Below are positions 42,101-53,691 of a stretch of DNA of 64,000 nt, piece after piece. The stretch's first letter is position 1, and every line of letters starts with the position of its first letter. Under the pieces are notes generated by a model. That model had not been told where the DNA came from. It saw only the letters and a program-made list of their open reading frames with translations, and did not search any database. The translations under genes and the position numbers were made by a program. Origin of the DNA: Beroe forskalii (lineage: Eukaryota; Ctenophora; Nuda; Beroida; Beroidae); assembly GCA_011033025.1 (NCBI GenBank), contig WFMF01000013.1:124001-188000 (forward strand). Direction: 5' to 3'.

Positions 42101-44170
42101 GAGAACAGCAATTTTCTTGAGAATTAGGTACCTTTTTAGAAACTATCACTTTCTCAACTTTTTGAAATAAGGTACCTTTTCAATCACAATGATTTTCTCC
42201 ATTGAAACTTGTGAAATAGGTACCTTTTGAGAACAGCAATTTTCTTGAGAAATAGGTACCTTTTTAGAAACTATCACTTTCTCAAGTGTAACTTTTGAAA
42301 AAGGTACCTTTTCGATCACAATGATTTTCTCCATTGAAACTTGTGAAATAGGTACCTTTGGGAGAACAGCAAATTTTTTTGAGAATTAGGTACCTTTTTA
42401 GAAACTATCACTTTCTCAAGTGTAACTTTTGATGAAGGTACCTTTTCAATCACAATGATTTTCTCCATTGAAACTTGTGAAATAGGTACCTCTTTGAGAA
42501 CATCAATTTTCTTGAGAAATAGGTACCTTTTTAGAAACTATCACTTTCTCAAGTGTAACTTTTGAAAAAGTACCGTCACAATGATTTTCTCCATTGAAAC
42601 TTGTTACCTTTTCGATCAGCAATGAATTAGGTACCTTTTTAGAAACTGTTTCTCAAGTGTAATTTTGATCACAATGATTTCATTGAAATAGGTACCTTTT
42701 GGAGAACAATAATTTTCTTGAGAAATAGTACCATTTTAGAAACTATTTTCTGAAGTGTAACTTTCGAAAAAGGTACCTTTCGATCACAATGATTTTCTCC
42801 ATTGAAACTTGTGAAATAGGTACCTTTTGGAGAACAACAATTTTCTTGAGAAATAGGTACCAATTCAGAAACTATCGCTTTCTCAAGTGTAACTTTTGAA
42901 AAAGGTACCTTTTCGAAAGCAAAGATTTTCTCCGTTGAAACTTGTGAAATAGGTACCTTATTGAGAACAGCAATTTTCTTGAGAATTAGGTACCTTTTTA
43001 GAAACTATCACTTTCTCAAGTGTGACTTTTGATTATGGTACCTTTTCAATTACAATGATTTTCTCCATTGAAACTTGTGAAATAGGTACCTCTTTGAGAA
43101 CATCAATTTTCTTGAGAAATAGGTACCTTTTAGAAACTATCACTTTCTCAAGTGTAACTTTTGAAAAAGTACCTTTCGATCACAATGATTTTCTCCATTG
43201 AAACTTGTGAAATATGTACCTCTTCGAGAAACAATTTTTTGAGAATTGTTCCTTTTTAGAAACTATCACTTTCCCAAGTTTTTTGAAAAAGGTACTATTT
43301 CGATTTTCTCCATTGAAACTTGTGAAATAGGTACCTTTTCGAGAACAATTTTCTTGAGAATTAGGTACCTTTTTAGAAATTATCATTTTCTCAAGTGTAA
43401 CTTTTACCTTTTCGAAAGCAATGATTTTCTCCATTGAAGCTTCTGAAATAAGTAAGTACCTTTTCGATTTTTAGAAAACAATTATTTCTTTAGACTTTTA
43501 GAGGGTACCTTTTCAAGTGTAACCTAAGAAATAGGTACTTTTTGAAAAAATAATTTCCTCTTTTTGAAATAAATTACTTACGTAATAAGCTTACGTAATA
43601 AGCTTACGTAATAAGCTTTCCAAAACAAGGACTTTTTCTAGTGTAACTCATGAAATGGCACCTTGTTCATTATTGAAACACTCATTTTCAATAACTCTAG
43701 TGAAAAGGTGGAAGTTGTGGAGGGTGTTCCTTTTTAAAAACAGCCATTTTCTCAATAGTGTAACCTGTGAAAAAGGTACCTTTTTGAAAATAAACAATTT
43801 TCTTTAGTGAAACTTGTGAAGTGAGCAACTTTTTGAAAAAAAAACATCTAGTGTAACTCATGAAATATGTACAGTTTTGAATTAACAATCACTTTATCCA
43901 GTGTAACTTGTGGAATAGCTGAATAGGCAACTTTTTGAAAACAAAGATTTTCAATTCTTGTTTCTAGTTATTAGTTAACCTTCTTGAAAACAACCACTTC
44001 CTCTGGTGTTACTTGTGAATAAGTACCTTTGAAAAATTATTTTATTTTTTAAAACAGATTAAAGAACTAATAATAATCGGTTTTCTCTGGTGTATCTTGT
44101 GAAATGAGAACTGTTTTGAAACCATTTTTAGCATGGATTAGCATATTATTATCTTGTAAAATGGGCACCA
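39140..44170. repeat. 5-kb higher-order array with GGTACC in each subunit
   Basis: Three related subunits, each starting GGTACCTTTT, alternate: (a) AGAAACTATCACTTTCTCAA, (b) GATCACAATGATTTTCTCC, (c) GAGAACAGCAATTTTCTTGA. Each is about 36-48 bp and together they give a period of about 130 bp. The order is most regular from 40200 to 43430 and decays outwards. Confidence 0.9.
39767..39899. mobile_element. MITE inside the GGTACC array
   Basis: ATAGACACTTGCCTGATCGG and CCGATAGGCGCGTGTCTAT form imperfect terminal inverted repeats. Inside, GGGTCCAT/ATGGACCC and CCGAGGGC-type arms continue the pairing. About 133 bp, no ORF. Confidence 0.6.
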
Positions 44171-44603
44171 TTTTGAAAACATCTAGAGCAATTTATATAC
44201 ATTAATATTAATTCTATGGCCTTAGATAATTCAAATTGCATAGTCAACTTTGCACCAATCAAAGGAGAAAGTCTACTTAATCTATCATCCATAATCTATA
44301 TTTTCAACTTAGTCATCTTTGGCTTGATTTTTTTTTATTTGAGAGCAAAATCAAGAAAACCTGACTTGCATCAGCAAAAAATAAAGTGGTTGGGAATTTT
44401 TTCTGTCTAGAACGGACCATTCACATCTCCAATATTTGTCTTCACTTCAAAACTTTAGTTGTTCTACCAATTAGACTGTTAGCGGTTGTGGGCAATACGT
44501 TCATTTTTGGCCTTTTTGTGAACATCTCAAAGATGGGGATTTTGGATAGAAATTTGCATAGAAATTTACTTCAATTTAGATAAATTGGTACCTTTTTGCT
44601 GAT

Positions 44604-45669
44604 GATGGCCAGGGGCGTAATACCAACATTTTGACAGTGGTCTTGAGTCCATAGGTCCAACATTGCCCATGTGAGGCCTCAGACAAAAATGGCGTCCAAA
44701 AATCGAAATTTTCCTGATGGAGATAGAGCTTAGCTTTTGGTTGCATTCGATTCGTGGGCGAAATCATTTAATGTACTTGTTTGTCAAAATCGGATGAAAA
44801 ATGGCCCAGTTATGCCCATGCGAAGCGTGCGCCAAAGTGGCAGTTGGCCTATTTTTGGGCCTTAAGATGGCCATTTGGCCACATTTTTGGAATATGAGCT
44901 TCAAACTTGTTTTTGCCCATCATTTAGGTCAAAATTGATGGGCAAACCAATTTTCAAGTGAATTGGACCTTGGCCATTTTATTGAGAAACATTTAAAATC
45001 CCCGGGGATTTATCTCAGTTAATTTTGCCCCAAATGGATAACTCTTGAGGCCTTTTCCAATGTTTCTGCATGAAATTTTCAGAATCGCTTTGAAACTTAA
45101 TTTCGCATATTGACCAAAATTTTGAGTTAGGCCTCCAAAAAATTTTATGCCCATGAAGCCAAAAACCCCATAAGCCCACCAAGTTTCCGAAACATTGAAA
45201 AATGGTGGAGGAGTAGCGAAAGAGTAAAGTCCATTTGGGCAAAAATCCGGCCCAGGAGAAACAATATGGATTTTTGAAGGCTTTTGAAAAATGGCCAAAT
45301 AAGGTCCAATTCACTTAAAGTTGGTTTGCCCATCAATTTTGACCTAAATGATGGGCAAAAACAAGTTTGAAGCTCATATCTCCAAAATGTGGGCCAAATG
45401 ACCATCTTAAGGCCCAAAATAGGCCAACTGCCACTTTACAAAGGCTTCGCATGGGCATAATCTCTGGCCATTTTTCATCCGATTTTGACAAACAAATACA
45501 CTAAAATGATCAGCTCGTCGAGACGAATCGAATGCAACCAAAAAGCTAAGCTCTATCTCCATCATGAAAATTTCGATTTTTGACCATTTTGCCCGAGGCC
45601 TCACATGGGCAATGTTGGACCTATGGACTCAAGACCACCGTCAAAATGTTGGTACACGCCCTGGCCATC
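44604..45669. mobile_element. 1.07-kb fold-back element with roughly 390-bp arms
   Basis: GATGGCCAGGGGCGTAATAC (44604 on) is matched by the complement ending 45669. The arms share TAGGTCCAACATTGCCCATG and ATGGGCAAACC in inverted order with about 10% differences. The centre (about 45000-45280) is unique and non-coding. Long-arm elements of this kind are often MULE- or Foldback-like. Confidence 0.8.
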
Positions 45670-45734
45670 CTGGCCAACTCATATCTCAAATTCGTGTTTT
45701 CCAAAATGTGAGGGGTGAACCCCCCCCCTTAAAA

Positions 45735-45798
45735 TTTGCGAACGAGGTGCTGCGTAGCTGTGTGATCTGTGTATATGCAGGCCAAACGGGCCTGCTAG
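45735..45798 (+). mobile_element. Helitron 3' end
   Basis: CGAACGAGGTGCTGCGTAGC, then hairpin GCAGGCC-AAA-CGGGCCTGC and CTAG (45795-45798) followed by T. Confidence 0.65.
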
Positions 45799-46146
45799 TT
45801 TGCATATAATTACGGGGATAACTTCTACTCAATTCCTTGGATCCATCGTCGCACTCAAGTCTCAAATCATTAATTCATTGTCAGTTAGATTAAGATGCTC
45901 AAGCTGATAAAAGACTAAATGTTTCAAACTCCAATTGAAACTATGAAAATCGATAAATATTTTTAATTCATTATTTCATCGTGAAAAGATTCGATGAAAT
46001 TGATCTAGCAAGGTTTTAAAAAGAATCAATTTCAAGGTTACCTAGAATTCAACCTGAGCATTGAACCCAAATTCCTGTCAGCTAACTGCAGTGTACAGTT
46101 TCACTCGATGCCACTACACCAAAAACTCCAAAGTACCCCGACTTGA

Positions 46147-46800
46147 CTGATATTATAAAGGAGCAGTTGCATGATTTCTTACGCCATTTGTGGGAATTTC
46201 TCCCCCATTTGTGGAAATTTCTCCCCCATTTGTGGAGATTTCTCCCCCACCCGGGCACTTTTCAGAATTAACAGTACTGATAAAGGTAGTATACACAAAT
46301 TCTCCCAAAATCCTCCAAACCACGATCTCTGCTAACCCTCTCATTTGCCTTTTTGTAAAACAAAAATGCAATTGGAGAGGGAAAATGCAATTGGAGAGGG
46401 AAAAAAATCTCGGAAAATGCAATTTTTGTCGAAAGTGCAAATTTTTGAAATTTTGAGGGTGGATAAAGTGCACTTATCGTTGAGCTATGCTCATGAAAAT
46501 TTCTTCAGTGTTTGGGCATTGTTTTCAACTAAGCAGCGCTGTTGTTGCTTTCGTACAAAATCTCAGTTAATATAAAATCAAAAGAGAAGCAGGGGTCTGG
46601 GGCGGCAGCCCCCAGAAGCCAAAGATTTCCAGTATAAAGGAAGAAAGAAATGGCATTGTTTTAACTTAACAGAGCCTTTGTTGCTGTCGTACGCAATCTC
46701 AGTAAATACGTGAATATATTGACAATAAAAACAGTAGCAGTGGGTCTGGGGCAGCAGCCCCCAGAAATCAGAGATCTGGAGTAATTAAGAAATTATGGAA
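46147..46800 (+). mobile_element. non-autonomous copy of the MPFCKTK-leader element
   Basis: Begins TGATATTATAAAGGAGCAG and carries three 21-bp CCCCCATTTGTGG repeats (46186-46250). Then come ACAGTACTGATAAAGGTAG, CCACGATCTCTGCTAACC and GCCTTTTTGTAAAACAAAAA, shared with 54355-54530 and largely with 56765-56940. The frame after the leader decays quickly. Two imperfect roughly 140-bp direct repeats (GGTCTGGGGCRGCAGCCCCC) follow at 46500-46780. Confidence 0.6.
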
Positions 46801-48522
46801 AATCAATTGCGTTGTGCCTGTTATTTGCTATCGGACATAATTTCGAAGTTGAAGTACCTCCCCAAGTCATCGGCATTCAGGATTGAGACTCACATCGCAC
46901 TGACAATGCTGACAGCATTACAACACAATAACAACCTTAGTGCTCCTACAACTGCTCACATGAAAGTGGCATAGGTACTCCCGAGCCCAGAAAGACTATG
47001 TCCTCAAAACTGACAATGTAAGGGATGCAATTCCTTGCAAGAAGTCGTTGCTCCAGCAAATCATCAGCAATCTGAGAAACAATCCACCCTTACTTCAGAT
47101 TTCTCACATCACATCCGAAAGCCAGTGCCTAAAACATTTCATATGGCCGAAAAACCCTGCAAGAATGTCCTGATGGAGCGTGCACTAAGCAGAATTGAAG
47201 CGGGGAAACTGAACATGACAATATTATCAATATCTATAATTTGAACTAATTGAAAGTTCCATAAGAAACAAATCACCAAACTGTGTGTCTAGCATACATT
47301 TTTCCAAACGTAACAGGTCCTTTAATATTCACGCTCGATCCAGTCACTTCAAATTTCAACAGAAATTCGAAATTTTCGGCTCAATTTTTCCCATTTTGTT
47401 CCACGATTTGAATACTTGAACTGAAGATTTTTCAATAATTTTCGTTAATCAATATGATAAATTTCCATATTGCAGGTACTAACTATGAAAAATAAGTATA
47501 GTTTCCTTGAAAATTTTTATTATTGGTGCATTTCAAGAGATGAAGGCCCGTATGCAATGTAAGTCACTAGCTAGTAGTTACTAGGTAGTGACTAGGTAGT
47601 GACTCACTAGCTAATAGTTACTAGGTAGTGACTAGGTAGTGACTAGGTCTCAAATTTGGCGCCTCGACCGTTGAAATTTTAAGAGGAAATACCGGACTCA
47701 ATTTTCAAGGACTTGAAAATCACGGACATAAGTATCACGGACAAAATTTTAACGGACATTAATATTCACGCTGAGGGGCTCAGCTTGAATGTAATGTCCG
47801 TGATAATTATGTCCGATGAGGTACATATTCGTTGCTGTAATACTGCAAAGGCAGTATAATTTCTGAATCAATAGGAACCGAGATCTTTTTTGCAGTTTCA
47901 AGCCTTAAAGGCTGCTGGCATGAAAATTATTTCCTGGATGGATGCCGAAAAATCGTGTGTAGTACACGTTAGACTACACAATCACCCTCGCCCAACTAAT
48001 GACCCTTTTTAGCCCACGAGCACTTTTTTCACTTCTCAAGCCTTAAATTATTTGGAAGTGTGCTTCTTGTTAATTGCATAACACATGAGTCCTCTCTTCT
48101 TCTTCCTTTCCCAGTTCCTTTTTGCTAACTACCCAGTACTGTAGTTTGTAGATAGAAATATCATTATCAGAGGTATTGATATTTAGAATATGCTTTTAGA
48201 AGTAATGAATGAATGAACTTTTTCAAGTTTATTTTTGGCATCTTGAATTCATTACAAGCATAAACTTTTCAAAAATCGCATGCCCCCAAATTTCTGATGG
48301 GGCGTGCGCACGCCCCCGGTGGATCCATGCCTGCAAAAAATATGATGAAAATTCAATGGTTTGGCTGCAGTGACTGTTACAAAAAAAGTCCCATTTTTTA
48401 GTTAGGTATCACCCGTTAACATGTTTTAGAGCAGAGACACTCCAATGACAACCGACCTTCTATAAAAGTATAAAAAGGATTTAACAACATTGTAAGCTGA
48501 TATTCTGAGGGAGGAAACTCAC

Positions 48523-48676
48523 CGAGTTTCTTGAGTCCGATGGTGAGTATCTGGGCAGCTCTACAGGAGTGCGTGAAGACAATGCAGGTGTCCTCCTGGC
48601 CCTGGAGGAGGTGGGTCAGTGCCCCGTTCCGCAGCAACTCAGGGACCAGCACGTACTCCTGTTTCAAGGTCTCCAC
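48523..48676 (-). CDS. DDX49: DDX49 exon with helicase motif IV
   Basis: 154 bases, acceptor TTCCAG|GTGGAG, donor CTCG|GTGAGT. Encodes VETLKQEYVLVPELLRNG, CIVFTHSCRAAQIL (motif IV region) and IGLKKL. Phase 0 at its start, with one base of a split Gly codon at its end. Confidence 0.93.
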
Positions 48677-48721
48677 CTGGAACATTCACTCAGCCATGAC
48701 CTTATAACACGTCTCATCACC

Positions 48722-50135
48722 AGTTCTCATCTCACATGTGCTGAGTGATCTCACATGTGCTGAGTGATCTCACATGTGCTGAGTGATCTCACATGTGCTG
48801 AGTGATCTCACATGTGCTGAGTGATCTCACATGTGCTGAGTGATCTCACATGTGCTGAGTGATCTCACATGTGCTGAGTAATCTCACATGTGCTGAGTGA
48901 TATCACATGTGCTGAGTGATCTCACATGTGCTGAGTGATCTCACATGTGCTGAGCGATCTCACATGTGCTGAGTGATCTCACATGTGCTGAGTGATCTCA
49001 CATGTGCTGAGCGATCTCACATGTGCTGAGTGATCTCACATGTGCTGAGTGATCTCACATGTGCTGAGTGATCTCACATGTGCTGAGTGATCTCACATGT
49101 GCTGAGTGATATCACATGTGCTGAGTGATATCACATGTGCTGAGTGATCTCACATGTGCTGAGTGATCTCACATGTGCTGAGTGATATCACATGTGCTGA
49201 GTGATATCACATGTGCTAAGTGATCTCACATGTGCTGAGTGATATCACATGTGCTGAGTGATATCACATGTGCTAAGTGATCTCACATGTGCTGAGTGAT
49301 CTCACATGTGCTGAGTGATATCACATGTGCTGAGTGATCTCACATGTGCTGAGTGATCTCACATATGCTGAGTGATCTCACATGTGCTGAGTGATCTCAC
49401 ATGTGCTGAGTGATCTCACATGTGCTGAGTGATCTCACATGTGCTGAGTGATCTCACATGTGCTGAGTGATCTCACATGTGCTGAGTGATATCACATGTG
49501 CTGAGTGATCTCACATGTGCTGAGTGATCTCACATGTGCTGAGTGATCTCACATGTGCTGAGTGATCTCACATGTGCTGAGTGATATCACATGTGCTGAG
49601 TGATCTCACATGTGCTGAGTGATCTCACATGTGCTGAGTGATCTCACATGTGCTGAGTAATCTCACATGTGCTGAGTGATCTCACATGTGCTGAGTGATC
49701 TCACATGTGCTGAGTGATCTCACATGTGCTGAGTGATCTCACATGTGCTGAGTGATCTCACATGTGCTGAGTGATCTCACATGTGCTGAGTGATCTCACA
49801 TGTGCTGAGTGATCTCACATGTGCTGAGTGATCTCACATGTGCTGAGTGATCTCACATGTGCTGAGTGATCTCACATGTGCTGAGTGATCTCACATGTGC
49901 TGAGTGATCTCACATGTGCTGAGTGATCTCACATGTGCTGAGTGATCTCACATGTGCTGAGTGATCTCACATGTGCTGAGTGATCTCACATGTGCTGAGT
50001 GATCTCACATGTGCTGAGTGATCTCACATGAGCTGAGTGATCTAACATGTGCTGAGTGATCTCACATGTGCTGAGTGATGTCACATGTGCTGAGTGATCT
50101 CACATGTGCTGAGTGATCTCACATGTGCTGAGCGA
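48722..50135. repeat. 19-bp satellite, about 74 copies
   Basis: Unit CTCACATGTGCTGAGTGAT with few variants (ATCACATGTG, GAGCGAT, GTGCTAAG) that are partly grouped, suggesting stepwise spread. It occupies most of the 1.9-kb intron between exons 48523-48676 and 50563-50745. Confidence 0.97.
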
Positions 50136-50243
50136 TTAATCTAAAGAATAATGTTGACAGCTTGGTGATAATAATAATAATAATGGTGGGACAGCTCGGT
50201 AGGCCATAACTGTGCGACGTTCCGCGCCTGCTATAATTACAGT

Positions 50244-50520
50244 GAACTAGCAGGGCCCGTGGCCTCCGGCCACCATTCACCATTCGTACAGTACAATGTA
50301 GTACTGTAGTTCTTTTCAGTGATGAGGTCATATTTTAATCGGATGTGGCTACTCCTCTAAGTGATGTCTATATGCCTGGTGGTGTCAAACGTCACTGGTA
50401 CTTTCGTATGAAAATTCCGATCATCGGCAATCGGCATGCTTGATTGGGTACTGAGTGATGTCAGAGAGGTCTGTGGCTATATATAAGGAAGACCGGACAG
50501 ACAGATATATATATTTATTA
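50244..50520 (-). mobile_element. possible second Helitron family
   Basis: On the minus strand a GTGGCC-GGA-GGCCAC hairpin is followed by CTAG and T. The opposite end has TATATATAAGG-like sequence near 50480-50490. Weak evidence; ends not confirmed. Confidence 0.35.
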
Positions 50521-50562
50521 ATTTATATATGAGGAAGAATTATAAGTAGTAAGATGAGGTAC

Positions 50563-50745
50563 CGTTGCAATGTCTGCTGGCGCAATGTAAAGGTGTGGCG
50601 GGGAGGGGCCCCGTAGCTGCTCCAAGGTTTGGGAGAGGGTTGCACTGAACAGCAGGGTTTGTCTGCTTGTGGGCAGGCACGAGAATACTGACGCAAGATC
50701 TGCCTCGAAGCATGGCTCAAATAACCGGTCTGCTTCATCCAAAAC
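50563..50745 (-). CDS. DDX49: DDX49 exon with DEAD and SAT motifs
   Basis: 61 codons, phase 0 at both ends (acceptor CTGTCAG|GTTTTGG, donor ACG|GTACCT). Encodes [17 protein letters not shown] (motif II) and [17 protein letters not shown] (motif III). Confidence 0.94.
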
Positions 50746-50898
50746 CTGACAGATGGTCATGGTCAGTTGATATTTGTTGATATTTGAGGTTGATACTTTA
50801 AGTAATAAGAATAACGAGTAGAATAACGAGTAATTAGATTATGGCGACACGTCACCACCGAGGAGCTTTGGAAGTGCAGATAAGCGAACACAATTTAC

Positions 50899-51106
50899 CA
50901 GGAATCTGACTTTGGAGAGGTCGAGGCCGTCCCCTGAGTTGATGTGATCAGCTAACCGGCCAGGAGTGGCGACCACGACATGAGGCTTCCTGGCGAGCTC
51001 TACACTTTGTGACAACATGTCCATGCCCCCAACCACCACACTCACTCTCACTCTCATGTGGGCGCCCAGAACCGTAAACTGCTCCTTTATTTGAAACGCC
51101 AACTCT
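50899..51106 (-). CDS. DDX49: DDX49 exon with motifs Ia, GG and Ib
   Basis: 208 bases, acceptor CCTCAG|AGAGTT, donor CTG|GTAAAT. Encodes (R)ELAFQIKEQFTVLGAH, VVVGGMDMLSQSVELARKPH, VVVATPGRLADHINS and KVRFLV. The GGMDM..Q..EL.RKPHVV..TPGRLADH signature identifies the DDX49/Dbp8 subfamily. Confidence 0.95.
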
Positions 51107-51254
51107 CTGAGGGATGTTGGTGAATGTTGAACTATTGAAATTAGATCAAAAGTCAATATCAGATATTACTAAGAAGGAATGATACTATGATATGAAAAGG
51201 GTTTAAAGGAACCAATTAGCACATATCTGGGAATTGTACTGTATGTTGAGCAAC

Positions 51255-51378
51255 CTGGTAGGAGTCAGAACCAGAGTGAATATCCCGTAAGGGTCGTCAC
51301 TTAACGTGTGGAGGACAGGCAAAGCAAACGCAGCCGTTTTGCCAGAACCTGTCTTGGCACACCCAATACAATCTTGAC
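51255..51378 (-). CDS. DDX49: DDX49 exon with Walker A; most 5' exon found
   Basis: 124 bases, acceptor ACTCAG|GTCAAG, donor CCAG|GTTGCT. Encodes (G)[19 protein letters not shown] (motif I) and [15 protein letters not shown]. The product is an ATP-dependent RNA helicase for 18S rRNA processing in the nucleolus (known for yeast Dbp8). The start codon and Q motif exon(s), about 55 residues, were not found upstream and may be short, far away, or displaced by TEs. Confidence 0.94.
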
Positions 51379-52748
51379 CTGAGTGAATTTTAAAGTTTTT
51401 TAAAGTTTTAAAAAACTTTTAAGTTTTTTGAAATAGATGTCAAATTGCTCGACACAAGAAGTTCATGTCCCCCCCCCCCAAATTATGGAATTACCGTGAT
51501 GTGCCAAAACGTGCCGAAGTCCACAAGATCCCTTTATTCAATTATTTTCAAAATTCTATCGAGAGTGTATATAATATTAATACACACGCAAATCCTTCGG
51601 ACGCTACGCAAAATTCAGGTGGCGTCATTCGGGACCCCGTATTCTAGAGAGGAGTATACTCAGTTCTGAAATCAGTGACAAAGAAATTCGAACGCATTTT
51701 ATTTAGGGCTAAAATAAAAGAAATTCGAAGTTTTTTATTTCTCACAAAAAATCGTGTAAATTGCTTGAAAATACATCTATTTCACCAAATAATCCTGATT
51801 CCGGTAATTTTGGCACTTTTTACAGTTTTTTGTTACATTTCAAAAATTTTTCCTGAGCCAAAATCAAAGGATATCGACCTAATACTTGTTACCTACTATT
51901 TTTTGGGCCGAAAATTTCATTTTTCGAGGTTTTGGAGTCCCCATCTCAAACCATTTACCCGCAATTTCCAATCAAACTTTAACTATTCAAAATAAGTAAA
52001 TTTGGAAAAGTGTACCTCATTCAAACTCCATTTGCGTGCACATATGAAGAGATAATGAGCTATTGTTGTATACAATTCGAAAGCTGAGAAAATTTTCTTT
52101 TATGGCCTTGTCACCATTGTTGGTTATAATGCTGTTTTCTATGCGTAATTTTGGCCTGAAAAGTGTTTATTTCATAAATTGAAAAATACTAAAATGTCCA
52201 ACTTTGTGACGTCATAGCGACCCTTTTAAGGGACCGACCGAAAATCTCACATAGCCCAGTCCACATAAACATCAAAGAACTCTCAGATTCCAGCCGGACA
52301 GATCCGTTACTCCTCCCAGAGCTGAGTCTTCGCATTTGCAAAATAGGTCACTTTTAAAAAGTTAATTTTTTACCTACCTTCACGTTTGCGTGATTTTCTC
52401 AGTGATCCCGTGGAGTAAACACGAATTTCGGTAGATTTTCTGAAAGTTCGAAAAATTTGCAATCGCAATAGGTGGCCTCAGATTTTTGCTATCTCGCTTC
52501 CTTCTGGCCGAAAAATGCGTCTAAAGATAGCCAATTTTCGGGAAAATCGGAAAAAAAGTTCCCCAACTTTGTGACGTCATAAAGACGTCATGGGGACCTT
52601 ATAAAATATTTTCAGGTACTTTCCGGTGTAGTTCCACCTTAGTTGAGTAAAACGTGGGGTCGATCACCTCTGTAGTATATTTGGTTCTCGAGATATGGGC
52701 CTCTAAATAAGGGTCCCAAAGCGTCTCCCTATGTGGTATTATATATTA
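51379..52748. other. DDX49 5' intron or flank, no exon seen
   Basis: A TTTAAAGTTTTTTAAAGTTT low-complexity tract (51390-51432), a C-run near 51470, and three GTGACGTCAT motifs in 52200-52590. Otherwise featureless to me. Confidence 0.4.
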
Positions 52749-53450
52749 CTAGAAAAGCCCGTTGGGCCTGCTAGATAATACAGAACCAAATGATAAGCTC
52801 CGAGAAAGTTTATGAAGGAGCAAAATTTAACCTTATTCGTTGGTCACTTATAGTTATGCTGGACCGGCCACGTTTTGATTATTATAATTTGCTCTTGTAT
52901 GATAATGTTAAATCTGAAAATTGAAACCGAGCATCGTACTCATACTGAACGTTGAATTAAGCATTGATTCACGCCAAGAGCAGTCTTCTAAATTCGCAAT
53001 GTGTTATGCCCAAATTCGATTCAATTTGATTTTTGCTTTTGCTGAATCTTAAATTGCACTCTAAATTCGCATTTTTTCGCTATCAACTCAGCATTGATTC
53101 AAATCAACCGACGTCTGCCACAGATTTATGAAAAGATGCTATCAGAAATAGCCTGATCCACGATGCCAGCCATACCCGTTATCTATCTTCAAATCTTGAA
53201 TTTCAAATGAAAACAGTAAACACACTGTTCGTTCAAACGTTACAATGCAGCAGTCAACAACGTATCAGAAAGCACTTGCATAGAACTGATCATAATCTGC
53301 ACGTGCAGAATATCTGTATCCATAGCAACGGAGCGACTTAGCCCAGCTTAGCCTTCGTTTCTCTTGATATTTTCTTGGCAAGCTCAAATTTAATTGTGTA
53401 CGGCGGCACAGACAAACATAATTCACGTGCGCTTACGAAATTATGTAATA
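52749..53450 (-). mobile_element. degraded Helitron copy C
   Basis: 3' end hairpin GCAGGCCCAACGGGC and CTAG at 52749-52752 on the minus strand. The body is collinear with 9932-10771 (TTGATTCACGCCAAGAGCAG, ATGCCAGCCATACCCG). The 5' end near 53440 is mutated. Confidence 0.7.
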
Positions 53451-53476
53451 CTAGCAGGCCCGTTGGGCCTGCTAGT
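53451..53476 (-). mobile_element. solo Helitron 3' hairpin
   Basis: CTAGCAGGCCCGTTGGGC+CTGCTAGT directly abuts copy C, as though another Helitron joined head to tail and then lost its body. Confidence 0.55.
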
Positions 53477-53691
53477 AGTAATAAGCGAATTTTTCCCCTC
53501 TTTTTGATTTTCTTATCATTCATGTTGATCTATTTTAAATCACAACCATAATTCCATTACCTTAAGAACGCAATGAATAAGTCTCATTCAATTCATGAAT
53601 TAGAAAATATAATAACAGGGCTTATGGGCACGTATATATATCGGAGTGAAATAATGTATGGATTTATGTCAAGTATTAATTAATTAAGAAA

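Larger units (their letters stand above)
32402..48522 (-). other. 16-kb DDX49 intron filled with repeats
   Basis: It holds several Helitron ends (33.3-35.5 kb, 38.6 kb, 45.8 kb), a tRNA-like sequence, a 27-bp array, a GGTACC higher-order array, a 1-kb fold-back and a copy of the MPFCKTK-leader element. The stretches 32460-33360, 35530-36950 and 46800-48400 contain no recognisable gene; a roughly 75-bp block (GTTATTCTCCACCCACCCCA) is duplicated near 36975 and 37290, and CTAGGTAGTGA repeats occur at 47560-47650. Confidence 0.8.

Noticed and set aside
48722-50135. Regular short repeats resembling a CRISPR array
   Set aside because: No spacers: units are contiguous 19-mers in an intron of a eukaryotic gene.
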